Assembly: GCF_003399445.1 (NCBI RefSeq)
Contig: NZ_QUQO01000001.1
Location: forward strand, 310,001-374,000
Length of the DNA stretch: 64,000 bases
DNA from: Parvularcula marina
Lineage (GTDB): Bacteria; Pseudomonadota; Alphaproteobacteria; Caulobacterales; Parvularculaceae
Direction: 5' to 3'
The notes under the pieces were generated by a model, which saw only the letters and a list, made by a program, of their open reading frames with translations, searched no databases and was not told the origin of the DNA. The position numbers and the translations under genes are program-made. This document shows positions 51,066 through 60,391 of this stretch, in pieces. The stretch's first letter is position 1. The number at the start of each line of letters is the position of its first letter.

Positions 51066-52106
51066 GTGTTGAAGACTCTTATGAATGGCGCTGCCGCCTT
51101 TGCTTTCCTCGGGCTGGCTGCCTGCGCTACGACGCCTGCCACTCAAAGCGAAGGCCCTGCCGCAGTAAAAGAAGAAATGTCTGCTGCCGAGGCCGAACGC
51201 TTCGCTCAGGACCGTGAGGCGATCCTCGCCATGGCCGGCGATTATGATGTCAGCTTCGACTTCATCGAGACAGTCTCACTGGGGCTCGGCTATGAACTTA
51301 AAGACCGCAAGAAGAGCGGCGCCTGGGAAGTTGTCCGCGTCATCGAGGATAGCGGCGATTTCATCAGCCTCCAGCACATTTTGCTGGTCGGCCCCAAGGA
51401 TGGCAAAATCGCTCTCAAACATTGGCGTCAGGATTGGCAATATGAGCCGTCCCGTGTTCTGACCTTTATCGGCGGCAATGCATGGCAGTCGAAAGGCGTC
51501 CCCGCCGATGTTGCGAAAGGCGCATGGTCACAGGAAGTCTATCAGGTCGACGATTCCCCGCGTTACGGGGCCGTCGGTCACTGGGTCCATGAGAATGGCG
51601 TCTCTGCTTGGCAACCGCCCGCCGAATGGCGTCCCCTGCCCCGCCGCGACATGACGACCCGTGACGATTATCATGCGGTCGATGCCGTCAACCGCCATGC
51701 TATTACTTGGTTCGGCTGGGTGCATGAGCAGGACAACACCAAGCTCGTTCTCTCCGGGGATGAGCCGTCCGCACTGGTCCGGGAACAGGGCATCAATACC
51801 TACAAGCATTTTGACGGCTATGATGCAGGGATCGCACTGCGCCAGTGGGAAGCGACCAAAGGCTATTGGGCCGCTGTCCGCGCCGAATGGGAAGCACTTG
51901 AGGAAACCGGCGAGCCTTTCGCCCTGACGATCAAGGGCGAGCCTGAAGACCTTTACAGCCCGATCCTCGAACTCGCCTCTGAAGTTGAAGAAGGGTATAC
52001 GGACGAAGCCGAAGCCATCGAGGAAGCCAAAAAGGTCATCGCGAAATTCACAACGCAGGACCTGCCGCCGCTTCACGAACGCCTACGCGAACCGAAAGCC
52101 GAGTAG
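51066..52106 (+). CDS. Lipoprotein resembling DUF6607, heme-receptor partner
   Basis: Translation probably starts at GTG 51066, with AGGAG 7 bases upstream. The 346-residue product has a lipoprotein signal (AFAFLGLAACATTP, lipobox LAAC). A conserved body follows with ILLVGPKDGKIALKHWRQDW, FIGGNAW, GAVGHWVHENGVSAWQPPAEW and a Trp/His-rich middle. This resembles DUF6607 proteins, which I recall beside TonB-dependent heme receptors; the assignment is from memory. The divergent heme receptor and the shared Fur-like box fit a role in heme acquisition at the outer membrane. The biochemical function is unknown. Confidence 0.75.
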   Translation: MLKTLMNGAAAFAFLGLAACATTPATQSEGPAAVKEEMSAAEAERFAQDREAILAMAGDYDVSFDFIETVSLGLGYELKDRKKSGAWEVVRVIEDSGDFISLQHILLVGPKDGKIALKHWRQDWQYEPSRVLTFIGGNAWQSKGVPADVAKGAWSQEVYQVDDSPRYGAVGHWVHENGVSAWQPPAEWRPLPRRDMTTRDDYHAVDAVNRHAITWFGWVHEQDNTKLVLSGDEPSALVREQGINTYKHFDGYDAGIALRQWEATKGYWAAVRAEWEALEETGEPFALTIKGEPEDLYSPILELASEVEEGYTDEAEAIEEAKKVIAKFTTQDLPPLHERLREPKAE

Positions 52107-52170
52107 AACTATCTGTTTCTCTCATTGCGAACCCGATTAGGGTTGCAATGACATATCAGACAAAATAGTG

Positions 52171-52205
52171 ACGGCGGCCCATTTCACTGAGGCCGCCGTT
52201 CTTGT
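52171..52205 (+). terminator. Intrinsic terminator of the DUF6607-like gene
   Basis: ACGGCGGCC (52171-52179) pairs perfectly with GGCCGCCGT (52191-52199) around an 11-base loop, followed by a T-rich tail (TCTTGTT). It lies 65 bases past the stop codon. Confidence 0.7.
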
Positions 52206-52249
52206 TCACTTGCGAAGAAACTGGCGGCCGTCCAAACAGCGTTGCCGCC

Positions 52250-52720
52250 ATGACATTTACCGTCCGCCCCGCCATCGATGATCAGGAAGATCGCAACTTC
52301 ATCCTTAGCCTGAATTCCAGACTGGCTGAGGTCATCGACGCGCCGACACATTCCACAAGTGAAGTGATCGCGTTTCAGGATCGCTTCACCGCAACGGCAT
52401 GGGATGAAAGCGTGACTGCAAACACCACTCTCATCGCGATCGCGGAGGATGGGGAGAGACTGGGCTACATCAATCTTCGCGAGACTGATGATGAGATGAC
52501 GCAAGGAAAATGCGGCTACATCGCCCTGCTCGCCGTGACCAGAGCGGCAGAAGGCACCGGAGTTGGGCAATTCCTCATGCAGCAAGCTGAAGTCTGGGCC
52601 AAGCAGATGGGGTTCGAGCGGCTTTGCCTTGATGTCTTTGCCAGCAATCTCCGTGGGCGTCATTTCTATGAGAAAATGGGGTACGCACCGGAAACCATGC
52701 GGATCACCAAACGCGTCTGA
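52250..52720 (+). CDS. GNAT-family N-acetyltransferase
   Basis: From ATG 52250 the protein has 156 residues and the GNAT fold: FTVRPAIDDQEDRNFI at the start, IALLAVTRAAEGTGVGQFLMQQAE (the acetyl-CoA loop, here AAEGTGVG in place of QxxGxG/A), and LDVFASNLRGRHFYEKMGY at the end. The frame is open from 52202, within the preceding terminator tail, so I prefer the later start. The acceptor is unknown. It is a single gene with no functional neighbour. Confidence 0.85.
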   Translation: MTFTVRPAIDDQEDRNFILSLNSRLAEVIDAPTHSTSEVIAFQDRFTATAWDESVTANTTLIAIAEDGERLGYINLRETDDEMTQGKCGYIALLAVTRAAEGTGVGQFLMQQAEVWAKQMGFERLCLDVFASNLRGRHFYEKMGYAPETMRITKRV

Positions 52721-52773
52721 AGGCTTCCAATTCAGACAGCACAATCCCTGGCGATACTCGGCTCAACCGGCAC

Positions 52774-52810
52774 AAAAAAGCCGCGCCATCAATGCGTGTG
52801 GCGCGGCTTT
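52774..52810 (-). terminator. Intrinsic terminator of sucC
   Basis: A perfect 12-bp stem (AAAGCCGCGCCA at 52777-52788 with TGGCGCGGCTTT at 52799-52810) with a 10-base loop is followed on the minus strand by a run of T (A-tract 52774-52779). It stands 25 bases past the sucC stop, so sucC is not co-transcribed with anything downstream. Confidence 0.9.
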
Positions 52811-52835
52811 GAATTTCAGTGACTAATCGCGTTCG

Positions 52836-54023
52836 CTACTTCACCGCGGCAACGATCTTCTGAGCAGCGTCATCAAGGTCATTGGCCGCGATCACATTGA
52901 GGCCGGACTTGTTGATGATGTCCTTGCCCAGCTCGACATTGGTGCCCTCGAGACGAACGACCAGCGGGACGGCAAGGCCGGTTTCCTTCACGGCCGCGAT
53001 CACGCCTTCGGCGATGACGTCACAGCGCATGATGCCGCCAAAGATGTTCACGAGAATGCCCTGCACGCCCGGATCTGAGGTGATGATCTTGAAGGCTTCA
53101 GTGACTTTCTCTTTCGTCGCGCCGCCACCGACATCGAGGAAGTTGGCAGGCTCGGCGCCATAGAGCTTGACGATATCCATCGTCGCCATGGCGAGCCCAG
53201 CGCCATTGACCATGCAGCCAATATTGCCGTCGAGCTTGACGTAGGAGAGATCGAACTCCGCCGCGCGAAGCTCCAGCGGGTCTTCTTCGGTTTCGTCGCG
53301 CAGCTTCTGGATGTCCGGGTGACGGAACTCCGCATTCGGATCAAAGCCAACCTTGGCGTCGAGTACGCGCACGCGGCCGTTTTCCATGACGATCAGCGGG
53401 TTGATCTCCAGCATCGCCATGTCGGTTTCGACAAATGCCTTATAGAGGATCGGCATGAGCGCCATGCCGTCGGCTCGTGCATCGCCTTCAAGTTTGAGCG
53501 CATCGCAAAGGCGGGCTGCATCCTCATCGGTCATGCCGGAAGGATCGATCGGCAGGGTGAGGATCTTCTCAGGCGTCTCTTCTGCGACTTCCTCGATATC
53601 CATACCGCCTTCGGTCGAGGCGATGAACGCCACCTTGCCGGAGCTGCGATCAACGAGAAGTGAGAGATAAAGCTCACGGTCGATATCCGCGCCGTCTTCG
53701 ATATAGACGCGATTGACGACCTTGCCTTCCGGGCCCGTCTGTTTGGTGACGAGGGTGTGGCCGAGCATCTTCCGTGCTTCCTCGGCCGCCTCGGCAGGCG
53801 ATTTGGCCAGCCGGACGCCGCCCTTCTCACCCGCATCAGCTTCCTTGAACTTGCCCTTGCCCCGGCCGCCGGCGTGGATCTGCGATTTCACCACATAAAG
53901 CGGACCCGGCAGCGTGCTGGCGGCAGCTTCCGCATTCCCGGCGTCGAGGACGATCGCCCCTTGCGCCACGGGCGCGCCATAGGATTTGAGCAGTTCTTTG
54001 GCCTGATATTCGTGGATGTTCAT
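52836..54023 (-). CDS. sucC: Succinate-CoA ligase (ADP-forming) subunit beta
   Basis: This is the ATP-grasp subunit of succinyl-CoA synthetase, the substrate-level phosphorylation step of the TCA cycle. The start [16 protein letters not shown] at 54023 is the family's standard N-terminus; the frame extends upstream only as noise. The 395-residue length is normal. Motifs include [25 protein letters not shown], and [16 protein letters not shown]. The alpha-subunit gene sucD is not next to it: a strong terminator follows and the next gene is an unrelated GNAT on the other strand. Confidence 0.97.
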   Translation of the reverse strand: MNIHEYQAKELLKSYGAPVAQGAIVLDAGNAEAAASTLPGPLYVVKSQIHAGGRGKGKFKEADAGEKGGVRLAKSPAEAAEEARKMLGHTLVTKQTGPEGKVVNRVYIEDGADIDRELYLSLLVDRSSGKVAFIASTEGGMDIEEVAEETPEKILTLPIDPSGMTDEDAARLCDALKLEGDARADGMALMPILYKAFVETDMAMLEINPLIVMENGRVRVLDAKVGFDPNAEFRHPDIQKLRDETEEDPLELRAAEFDLSYVKLDGNIGCMVNGAGLAMATMDIVKLYGAEPANFLDVGGGATKEKVTEAFKIITSDPGVQGILVNIFGGIMRCDVIAEGVIAAVKETGLAVPLVVRLEGTNVELGKDIINKSGLNVIAANDLDDAAQKIVAAVK

Positions 54024-54221
54024 GGAAGACGAGTCCTGACGGTTGGAAGGTCGGAAAATGAAACGAGTCGGGCGCCTTAGACCAAAGCCCGGCGCCAAGA
54101 GCAATCGGCAGATCGCCTCAATTCCAGTCTGATCGGCCAGTCACCGCGATTTTCGCTCGCAACAGCGCATAAAATGCGATATTGCAGCGCACAAGAGAGA
54201 GCAATTTCCAGCGCCCGAAGC

Positions 54222-54575
54222 ATGGCCCACAGACAGACTACGCCTTTCACGATCTATGAGGACGGCCTTGTTTTTTGGGGCAGAATCATGGAATCCGGCT
54301 GCAAGTGGTCAATGCAGGTGCTTGAAGCCGTGGAGCAACAAAAACCAGACGCTCTTGAGGATGACGAGCCCCCGGCTCTCATCACAGCTTCAATGATCCC
54401 GGCGACAAATGACGTCGAGAAAACGATGGCGACCATGGTCGCGGCCATGAACCGGTCCGCCCATGAGAAGCTTGATGCATTCAACGTGTCCGATGAACCG
54501 CTTGAGGATGTCAGAGAAGCTGTTGCCCGCGCCAAGCGGTCAATTTCTGCGGTCAAACCCAAATCTGATAGCTGA
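54222..54575 (+). CDS. Small hypothetical protein (117 aa)
   Basis: I use ATG 54222; the frame opens at 54174. The product has no signal peptide or membrane segment. Its middle is acidic (DALEDDEPPALI), followed by a Met-rich helical stretch (VEKTMATMVAAMNRSAH) and a charged C-terminus ending KSDS. No family is recognised. Codon use is similar to that of neighbours, but the evidence for a gene is moderate, and there is no strong ribosome site. It stands alone between divergent sucC and the GH3 gene. Confidence 0.5.
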   Translation: MAHRQTTPFTIYEDGLVFWGRIMESGCKWSMQVLEAVEQQKPDALEDDEPPALITASMIPATNDVEKTMATMVAAMNRSAHEKLDAFNVSDEPLEDVREAVARAKRSISAVKPKSDS

Positions 54576-54738
54576 TCAGGGCATCGACCTGCCCGCCCCT
54601 CCCTCCTGCCATTTTCACGGATAAGTCCTGCATTCCTGCTGTGGACTTTAAAAATGTTAGCGCACACATTCGTGCCCGCGAAGACATGAATGCCGGATCA
54701 AATTCTGAATTTGGCAGCAAAAAAGCAGGGAGTTTCAA

Positions 54739-57453
54739 ATGCTTGCAGGGACATCTTTTCACCGGCTCAAGCCCTGGGCCCTTCTGACGACCGCTGTGAT
54801 AGCGCTTGCTGCCTGTGGCGGCGGCGACAAGGACGCTGAGCCGCAGGACGGGGACTCACAAAACAGCGCTGCCAAGCCGATGGAACACGGCAGCGCCGCC
54901 CCCGCCGAGGACGGCAGCCCGGCTTATCTCGACACTTCCCTTTCCTTTGAGGAACGCGCCGCGGACATCGTCTCGCGCATGACGCTCGAGGAGAAGGCCT
55001 GGCAGATGTACGATAAATCGCCCGCCATCGAACGGCTGGGGATCCCTGAATATAATTGGTGGAACGAGGCGCTCCACGGTGTTGCTCGCGCCGGTGAGGC
55101 CACCGTCTTCCCGCAGGCGATCGGTCTTGCCGCGACGTGGGATGAGGATCTCATGTTCGAAGTCGCCACGACCATCTCCGATGAAGGCCGCGCCAAATAT
55201 CACTACTTACTCGCCGAGGATGATCACCCGATGTATGGCGGGCTGACCTTCTGGACACCGAACATCAATATCTTCCGCGATCCGCGCTGGGGTCGTGGAC
55301 AAGAGACCTATGGTGAGGATCCGTTCCTGACCGGCCGCATGGCTATCAATTTCGTAAGCGGCATGCAGGGTGATGATGAGAAATACTGGAAGACCGTGAC
55401 CACGGTGAAGCACTATGCTGTCCACTCCGGGCCAGAACCGTCACGTCACCGTGATGATTATCGTCCGACAACGACGGATCTGTGGGAGACCTATCTCACC
55501 GCCTTCAAGATGGCGTTCGATGAGACTGATGTCGCCTCCGTCATGTGTGCCTATAACGCCGTGAACGGACAGCCCGCCTGCGGCAGTGATCTGTTGATGG
55601 TCGAGCTATTACGCGGCGAGCTCGGCTTCGATGGCTATGTCGTCTCCGATTGCGGCGCGATTGGCGATTTCTATTATGATTACGCTCATGACTATGTGGA
55701 GACACGCGCCGAAGCTGCTGCCGATTCCGTGAAACATGGCACCGACCTCAATTGCGGTGATGGTCAGGGCAACAAGATGGATGCTCTCCCGGAAGCGGTT
55801 GAGAAAGGCCTGATCACCGAAGCGGAGATCGATACGGCAGTCACACGGCTCTACACCGCGCGCATGAAACTTGGCATGTTTGACGATCCGGCGAATGTAC
55901 CGGGCACGGACATCCCCTATTCTGAAGTCGCAAGCGCCGAGAACCTTGCGCTGTCGGCCAAGGCCGCCCGCGCTTCGCTGGTCCTCCTCAAAAATGACGG
56001 CATCCTGCCGTTAGCCGAAGGCACGAAAGTCGCCGTCATCGGCCCGAATGCTGATAATGAGATGACGATCCTCGCCAATTACCACGGGGTCCCGACGGCT
56101 CCTGTCACGTCACTTGAAGGGATCACGGCGAAGATCGGCGCGGAGAATGTGACCTATTCGCCTGGGTCGACCATTGCCGGTGATGTCTACACGAATTATT
56201 CGGCTGTCCCGGCCAGCGTCTTCTTCCATAAAGGCGCGGATGGCGAGCTCGAGCCCGGCCTCAAGGCCGCCTACTACATCGATCCGAAACGCTCGGGCAA
56301 ACCGGTGAAGGAGCAGATCGATCCCAATATCGATTTCTACTGGCACCGCGCACCGACCACGGACGGTCTCAATGACGAATTCGGCGCAAGCTGGGAAGGC
56401 GTCCTCGTGCCTGAGGCGGACGGCGCCTACCGGTTTGAAGTCTCTCGCTGGGCTGAAGCCACGATCAATGGCGAGAAGATCAATGATGCCACGCTCGACC
56501 TCAAGGCGGGCGAGCAATACGCGATTAAATTCGAGCTGACCTTCGAGAGCGGCTGGACCCGCGACGGGCTTGAGAAATTCGCGCATCTCAACTGGGTCGA
56601 CACCTCCCGCGATCTTGAGGCCGAGGCCATGGCAGCGGCAGACGCGGCTGACGTCATCCTCTTCTTCGGCGGCATTGATGCCAATCTCGAGGGTGAGGAA
56701 ATGAGCGTTGAGATCGACGGTTTCCTTGGCGGTGACCGGACGCATATGAAAATGCCGGCCCCGCAGGAGGCTCTGATCAAGAAGCTGCACGCCACCGGCA
56801 AGCCGGTCGTGCTGGTCAATTTCTCGGGCAGCGCCATGGCGCTCAATTGGGAGAATGAGAACCTGCCGGCCATCGTGCAGGCCTTCTATCCCGGCGAGAA
56901 AACGGGCGATGCGATTGCTGAGCTTCTCTGGGGTGAGTTCAGCCCCTCGGGCCGCCTGCCGGTGACATTCTACACATCGCTCGACGGCATCCCCGCCTTT
57001 GACGATTACACGATGCAGAACCGGACGTATAAATATTATACGGGCGAGCCGCTCTATCCGTTCGGCTACGGCCTTTCCTATACGAGCTTTGAATATTCGG
57101 ACCTCGTCCTGCCCGAAGCTCCGAATGGTGCTGAGCCGATGGAGGTGAGCGTCACGGTCACGAATACCGGCGACATGGCCGGCCGCGAGGTCGTCCAGCT
57201 CTATCTGCAGCATGCGGAGAAGGCGAATGTGTCTGTGCCGAATGTCGAGCTTGTCTCATTCGACGTGGTCGATCTGGCGCCGGGCGCGAGCGAGACACTG
57301 AGCTTCACCCTGACGCCCGAAAGCCTCGGCTATTACAGTGAGGATGGCGCGCTTGTCGCCCCCACCGGCACGGCGACCCTCTCTGCTGGCGGCGGCCAGC
57401 CGGGCTATTTCGACGGCGCGGTCTCGGAAACGGTGAGCTTCGCTGGGGAGTGA
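54739..57453 (+). CDS. Glycoside hydrolase family 3 lipoprotein (beta-xylosidase/glucosidase-like) with PA14
   Basis: The 904-residue protein has a lipoprotein signal (VIALAACGGGDKD). A GH3 catalytic domain follows with WWNEALHGVAR and the nucleophile Asp in GYVVSDCGAI (about residue 304), a form typical of beta-xylosidase/arabinosidase-type GH3 enzymes. A PA14-like insert (about 490-620) contains WEGVLVPEADGAYRF. The second GH3 domain has VVLVNFSGSAMALNW, and a fibronectin III-like domain closes the protein (VSVTVTNTGDMAGREVVQLYL). AGGGAG sits 6 bases before ATG 54739. It would trim xylo- or gluco-oligosaccharides in the periplasm or at the outer membrane. No transporter or regulator for a saccharide-use locus is adjacent. 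Confidence 0.9.
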   Translation: MLAGTSFHRLKPWALLTTAVIALAACGGGDKDAEPQDGDSQNSAAKPMEHGSAAPAEDGSPAYLDTSLSFEERAADIVSRMTLEEKAWQMYDKSPAIERLGIPEYNWWNEALHGVARAGEATVFPQAIGLAATWDEDLMFEVATTISDEGRAKYHYLLAEDDHPMYGGLTFWTPNINIFRDPRWGRGQETYGEDPFLTGRMAINFVSGMQGDDEKYWKTVTTVKHYAVHSGPEPSRHRDDYRPTTTDLWETYLTAFKMAFDETDVASVMCAYNAVNGQPACGSDLLMVELLRGELGFDGYVVSDCGAIGDFYYDYAHDYVETRAEAAADSVKHGTDLNCGDGQGNKMDALPEAVEKGLITEAEIDTAVTRLYTARMKLGMFDDPANVPGTDIPYSEVASAENLALSAKAARASLVLLKNDGILPLAEGTKVAVIGPNADNEMTILANYHGVPTAPVTSLEGITAKIGAENVTYSPGSTIAGDVYTNYSAVPASVFFHKGADGELEPGLKAAYYIDPKRSGKPVKEQIDPNIDFYWHRAPTTDGLNDEFGASWEGVLVPEADGAYRFEVSRWAEATINGEKINDATLDLKAGEQYAIKFELTFESGWTRDGLEKFAHLNWVDTSRDLEAEAMAAADAADVILFFGGIDANLEGEEMSVEIDGFLGGDRTHMKMPAPQEALIKKLHATGKPVVLVNFSGSAMALNWENENLPAIVQAFYPGEKTGDAIAELLWGEFSPSGRLPVTFYTSLDGIPAFDDYTMQNRTYKYYTGEPLYPFGYGLSYTSFEYSDLVLPEAPNGAEPMEVSVTVTNTGDMAGREVVQLYLQHAEKANVSVPNVELVSFDVVDLAPGASETLSFTLTPESLGYYSEDGALVAPTGTATLSAGGGQPGYFDGAVSETVSFAGE

Positions 57454-57476
57454 TCCCGGCGCCAAACCTCAAAAAC

Positions 57477-57502
57477 AAAGGGGCCCCTCAGGGGCCCTTT
57501 TT
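57477..57502. terminator. Bidirectional intrinsic terminator between GH3 gene and mnmA
   Basis: GGGCCCC (57481-57487) and GGGGCCC (57491-57497) form a strong stem with a TCA loop, extended by AAAG/TTTT. It is followed by TTTTT on the plus strand and, on the minus strand, by TTTGTTTTT. It serves both convergent genes. Confidence 0.93.
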
Positions 57503-57505
57503 CTT

Positions 57506-58669
57506 TCAGCTTACTTCGGCAAGCGGTACACGGACTGTTTGACGAATCCAGCCGCCACCGAGCACGCGATCATCCGTCTCATCGACCGCGTAGAAGACAC
57601 ATGCCTGACCGGGTGCGACGCCTTCCTGCGGCTCATCGAAAGTGACAGTCGCGCGGCGGCCCTCAATCCGCACAGTCGCAGGCTCAGGCGGCCGGGTTGA
57701 GCGGACCTTCACGCGGACGGGGATATCAGCTGCGCTGTCATCACCCAGCCAGTTCACCTCATCAAGCGTTACGCCGGCGACATCGAGCGCCGTTTTCGGC
57801 CCGACAATCACCTGCGCCTTGTCCGCATCCAGACGAACAACATAAATCGGCTCGGCAAGCCCGCCAATATCGAGGCCGCGGCGCTGTCCCACCGTATAGT
57901 GAATAACGCCCATATGCCTGCCCAGCACCGTACCGTCGATATGCACTATCTCGCCGGGACGTGACGCCCCGGGCCGCAGCCGCTCAACGACGGAGGCATA
58001 TTTGCCCTCCGGTACAAAGCAGATGTCCTGGCTGTCGGGTTTGTCCGCCACAACGAGCCCAAGCTCCGTTGCAAGCTCTCGCGTCACCGATTTCGGCAGA
58101 TCACCCAGCGGGAAGCGCAGGAACCCGAGCTGTTCCTTCGTCGTCGAGAACAGAAAATAGCTCTGGTCCTTGCCTGCATCCGCTGCGCGGCGCAGCGCTA
58201 GGCCGTCTTCATCATCCGTACGGCGAATATAATGCCCGGTCGCCATAGCGAAAGCACCAAGATCGCGCGCGGTTTCCAGGAGATCCTTGAACTTCACCCG
58301 CTCATTACAGCGCACGCAGGGGATCGGCGTCGCGCCAGCAAGATAGGTGTCGGCAAACTCCTCCATCACCTGCTCGCCAAAGCGGTCTTCGTAATCGAGG
58401 ACATAATGCGGGATGCCCAGCGCCTCGGACACGCGCCTTGCGTCATGGATATCCTGCCCGGCGCAGCAGGCCCCCTTTTTCTGGATCGCCGCGCCGTGAT
58501 CATAAAGCTGGAGCGTGATGCCAACCGCATCATAACCCGCGCGGTGGACAAGCGCCGCCGTCACCGAGCTGTCGACGCCGCCCGACATTGCCACGACCAC
58601 GCGGGCGCCTTTCGGCACGCCGAGGTCGAGTTCTGCCGCAATCCGGTCGGTAAGGGGTGTGTCACTCAT
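57506..58669 (-). CDS. mnmA: tRNA-specific 2-thiouridylase MnmA
   Basis: MnmA thiolates U34 of tRNA-Lys, -Glu and -Gln using ATP and sulfur relayed from cysteine desulfurase. The 387-residue protein (start MSDTPLTD at 58669) has the PP-loop [18 protein letters not shown]. Its two catalytic cysteines lie in [12 protein letters not shown] and [12 protein letters not shown], and KDQSYFLF and [14 protein letters not shown] are also family signatures. In-frame starts exist up to 58696, but they would run to the divergent aminotransferase start. A tRNA-Lys(TTT), one of its substrates, also lies in this window. Confidence 0.96.
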   Translation of the reverse strand: MSDTPLTDRIAAELDLGVPKGARVVVAMSGGVDSSVTAALVHRAGYDAVGITLQLYDHGAAIQKKGACCAGQDIHDARRVSEALGIPHYVLDYEDRFGEQVMEEFADTYLAGATPIPCVRCNERVKFKDLLETARDLGAFAMATGHYIRRTDDEDGLALRRAADAGKDQSYFLFSTTKEQLGFLRFPLGDLPKSVTRELATELGLVVADKPDSQDICFVPEGKYASVVERLRPGASRPGEIVHIDGTVLGRHMGVIHYTVGQRRGLDIGGLAEPIYVVRLDADKAQVIVGPKTALDVAGVTLDEVNWLGDDSAADIPVRVKVRSTRPPEPATVRIEGRRATVTFDEPQEGVAPGQACVFYAVDETDDRVLGGGWIRQTVRVPLAEVS

Positions 58670-58695
58670 CGGACGCATATAAGAGATGGACTGCA

Positions 58696-59844
58696 ATGAA
58701 GAAAGGCTGTGCCTTGAGACCCGAAATCCGCCCCTTTCACGCCATGACCATCGGCGCCGCCGCCTTCCGCATGCAGGAAGCGGGCGAGCCCGTCATTCAC
58801 ATGGAATATGGCCAGCCCTCGGCCCGGCCACCCGAAGCGGTGATGGATGCCGCGCGGGCGATGCTCGATGACGGGGTGAAAGGCTATTGGGAGAGCGATG
58901 AGCTAAAATCCCTGATCGCGGGCAGCTATTCAGAGCTTCACGGCAGCACTGTTGCGCCGGAGAATGTGATCCTGACCTGCGGCGCTTCCCCCGCCCTGTC
59001 GCTCGCTTTGATGACGGCGTTCGATCCCGGCGCGCGCATCGCCATGGCGCGGCCCGGCTATGTCGCCCACCGCAATGTCGTCACCGGCCTGCACATGCAT
59101 CCCGTCGAGCTGCCTTGTGATGCGGCGACCGGTTTCCAGCTGACGGCCTCGATGCTCGCAGGGCTCGACCCAGCACCGGATGGCGTGATCCTTGCCAGCC
59201 CCGCCAACCCGACAGGCTCGATCATCCCCCGCATGGAGATGGAGAAGATCGCCGATCTCTGCCGGGAACGGAACATCCGGATCATCTCGGATGAGATCTA
59301 TATCCGCCTGACCTATGGCGAGCCGGCGGCGAGCATTTCGGAATTCACAGGCGATGCCTTCATCGTGAACAGCTTCTCGAAATATTACGTCATGCCGGGA
59401 TGGCGGCTCGGCTGGGTCGTCGTGCCCGAGGAGCATCGCGAGCGGGCTGTTGCCTATATGAGCAATTTTTTCCTGACGCCGCCGTCGCTCTCGCAGGAAG
59501 CCGGGATTGCAAGTTTCAGGTGTACGGAAGAATTAGACGCGCTGATCGGGGTCTATCGCCGGAACCGGCAGATGCTGCTGGAGAAACTGCCTGCTTTGGG
59601 CATGACGGAAATGGCGCCGCCTGATGGCGCCTTCTACATCTATGGCCGTGTCGATCAGTTCACCGATGACAGCCGCGATCTGTGTCTTGAGCTGCTGAAA
59701 GACACGGGCGTCGCCACCGCCTCAGGCGTCGATTTCGATCCCGTTGAGGGCCACCGTTTCATGCGGTTCAGCTTTGCGGTGACAGAGCAGGAAGTCGCGC
59801 AAGCGCTGGAGCGCATCACGCCCTGGTTCACATCAAAATTATAA
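58696..59844 (+). CDS. Class I/II PLP-dependent aminotransferase
   Basis: The 382-residue protein has fold type I aminotransferase motifs: [55 protein letters not shown], and the PLP-lysine segment [18 protein letters not shown]. The family transaminates amino acids with 2-oxoglutarate or pyruvate; the substrate is not predictable here. It starts 26 bases from the divergent mnmA start. A TTG at 58711 is an alternative start. It shows no clear operon partner downstream. Confidence 0.9.
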   Translation: MKKGCALRPEIRPFHAMTIGAAAFRMQEAGEPVIHMEYGQPSARPPEAVMDAARAMLDDGVKGYWESDELKSLIAGSYSELHGSTVAPENVILTCGASPALSLALMTAFDPGARIAMARPGYVAHRNVVTGLHMHPVELPCDAATGFQLTASMLAGLDPAPDGVILASPANPTGSIIPRMEMEKIADLCRERNIRIISDEIYIRLTYGEPAASISEFTGDAFIVNSFSKYYVMPGWRLGWVVVPEEHRERAVAYMSNFFLTPPSLSQEAGIASFRCTEELDALIGVYRRNRQMLLEKLPALGMTEMAPPDGAFYIYGRVDQFTDDSRDLCLELLKDTGVATASGVDFDPVEGHRFMRFSFAVTEQEVAQALERITPWFTSKL

Positions 59845-59913
59845 TTCGACTATTCTAGTTTTTTCGTATTATTATCCCGAAAGGCCATATCTTTGGTCGT
59901 ATGGGAGATATTT

Positions 59914-60288
59914 ATGGGTAATCTGCTTGGCCTTACGGCCACGATATTCGCTGCCTCAGTTTTCACGACATCGGCAGCAAGTGCTTCAGCTGACAATGCG
60001 ATCTTTGTACTGAAGCTGTCAGGTGATCGCGGATGGTCAGTAGAGTGTGAAATCGAAAGGCATGAGGACGATCCCCTCACCATTCGCAAAAAAGGGCGAG
60101 GAGATATTGAAACGATTTCGACGCGCGGTGTTAGTGGTGGCAGTTGTTCATATGCCGCCCCGGGCAATGGTGAACTGAAGATCATCTTCAGTAATGACGG
60201 TCAGCCAGATCAGTGTCCGTTCGAAGTGGAATATGACCAATGCGTCGGTCGCTTCTCGAATGGAAGCAAGGGAAGTTTCGATTTCTGA
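59914..60288 (+). CDS. Small secreted protein of unknown function (124 aa)
   Basis: GGGAG lies 6 bases before ATG 59914, which fixes the start. The product has a signal peptide (LGLTATIFAASVFTTSAASA) and a mature domain of about 100 residues with four cysteines (VECEI, GGSCSYA, DQCPFEV, DQCVGRF), probably two disulfides. No family is recognised. GC content is slightly lower than that of the neighbours. It stands alone between the aminotransferase and DUF3445 genes. Confidence 0.7.
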   Translation: MGNLLGLTATIFAASVFTTSAASASADNAIFVLKLSGDRGWSVECEIERHEDDPLTIRKKGRGDIETISTRGVSGGSCSYAAPGNGELKIIFSNDGQPDQCPFEVEYDQCVGRFSNGSKGSFDF

Positions 60289-60391
60289 GAACTTTCCGGC
60301 TTTCTCACTGCACGACAGATAGGCGTGGGGTGATTGAAGCCGATGCATGTAGATGGACCTGCGTTGCAGCCCAGCGTAGGTTCATCGTTTC

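Noticed and set aside
52184-52744. A 186-codon minus-strand frame over the GNAT gene
   Set aside because: The GNAT fold on the plus strand is clear, and the minus frame overlaps the terminator at 52171-52199.
54254-54667. Minus-strand alternative to the small gene at 54222-54575
   Set aside because: Serine-rich, low-character translation; the plus-strand frame has better composition, though neither is certain.
56110-57213. A 367-codon minus-strand frame within the GH3 gene
   Set aside because: The GH3 gene in the same bases has complete conserved second-domain and fibronectin-like motifs; the reverse frame has none.
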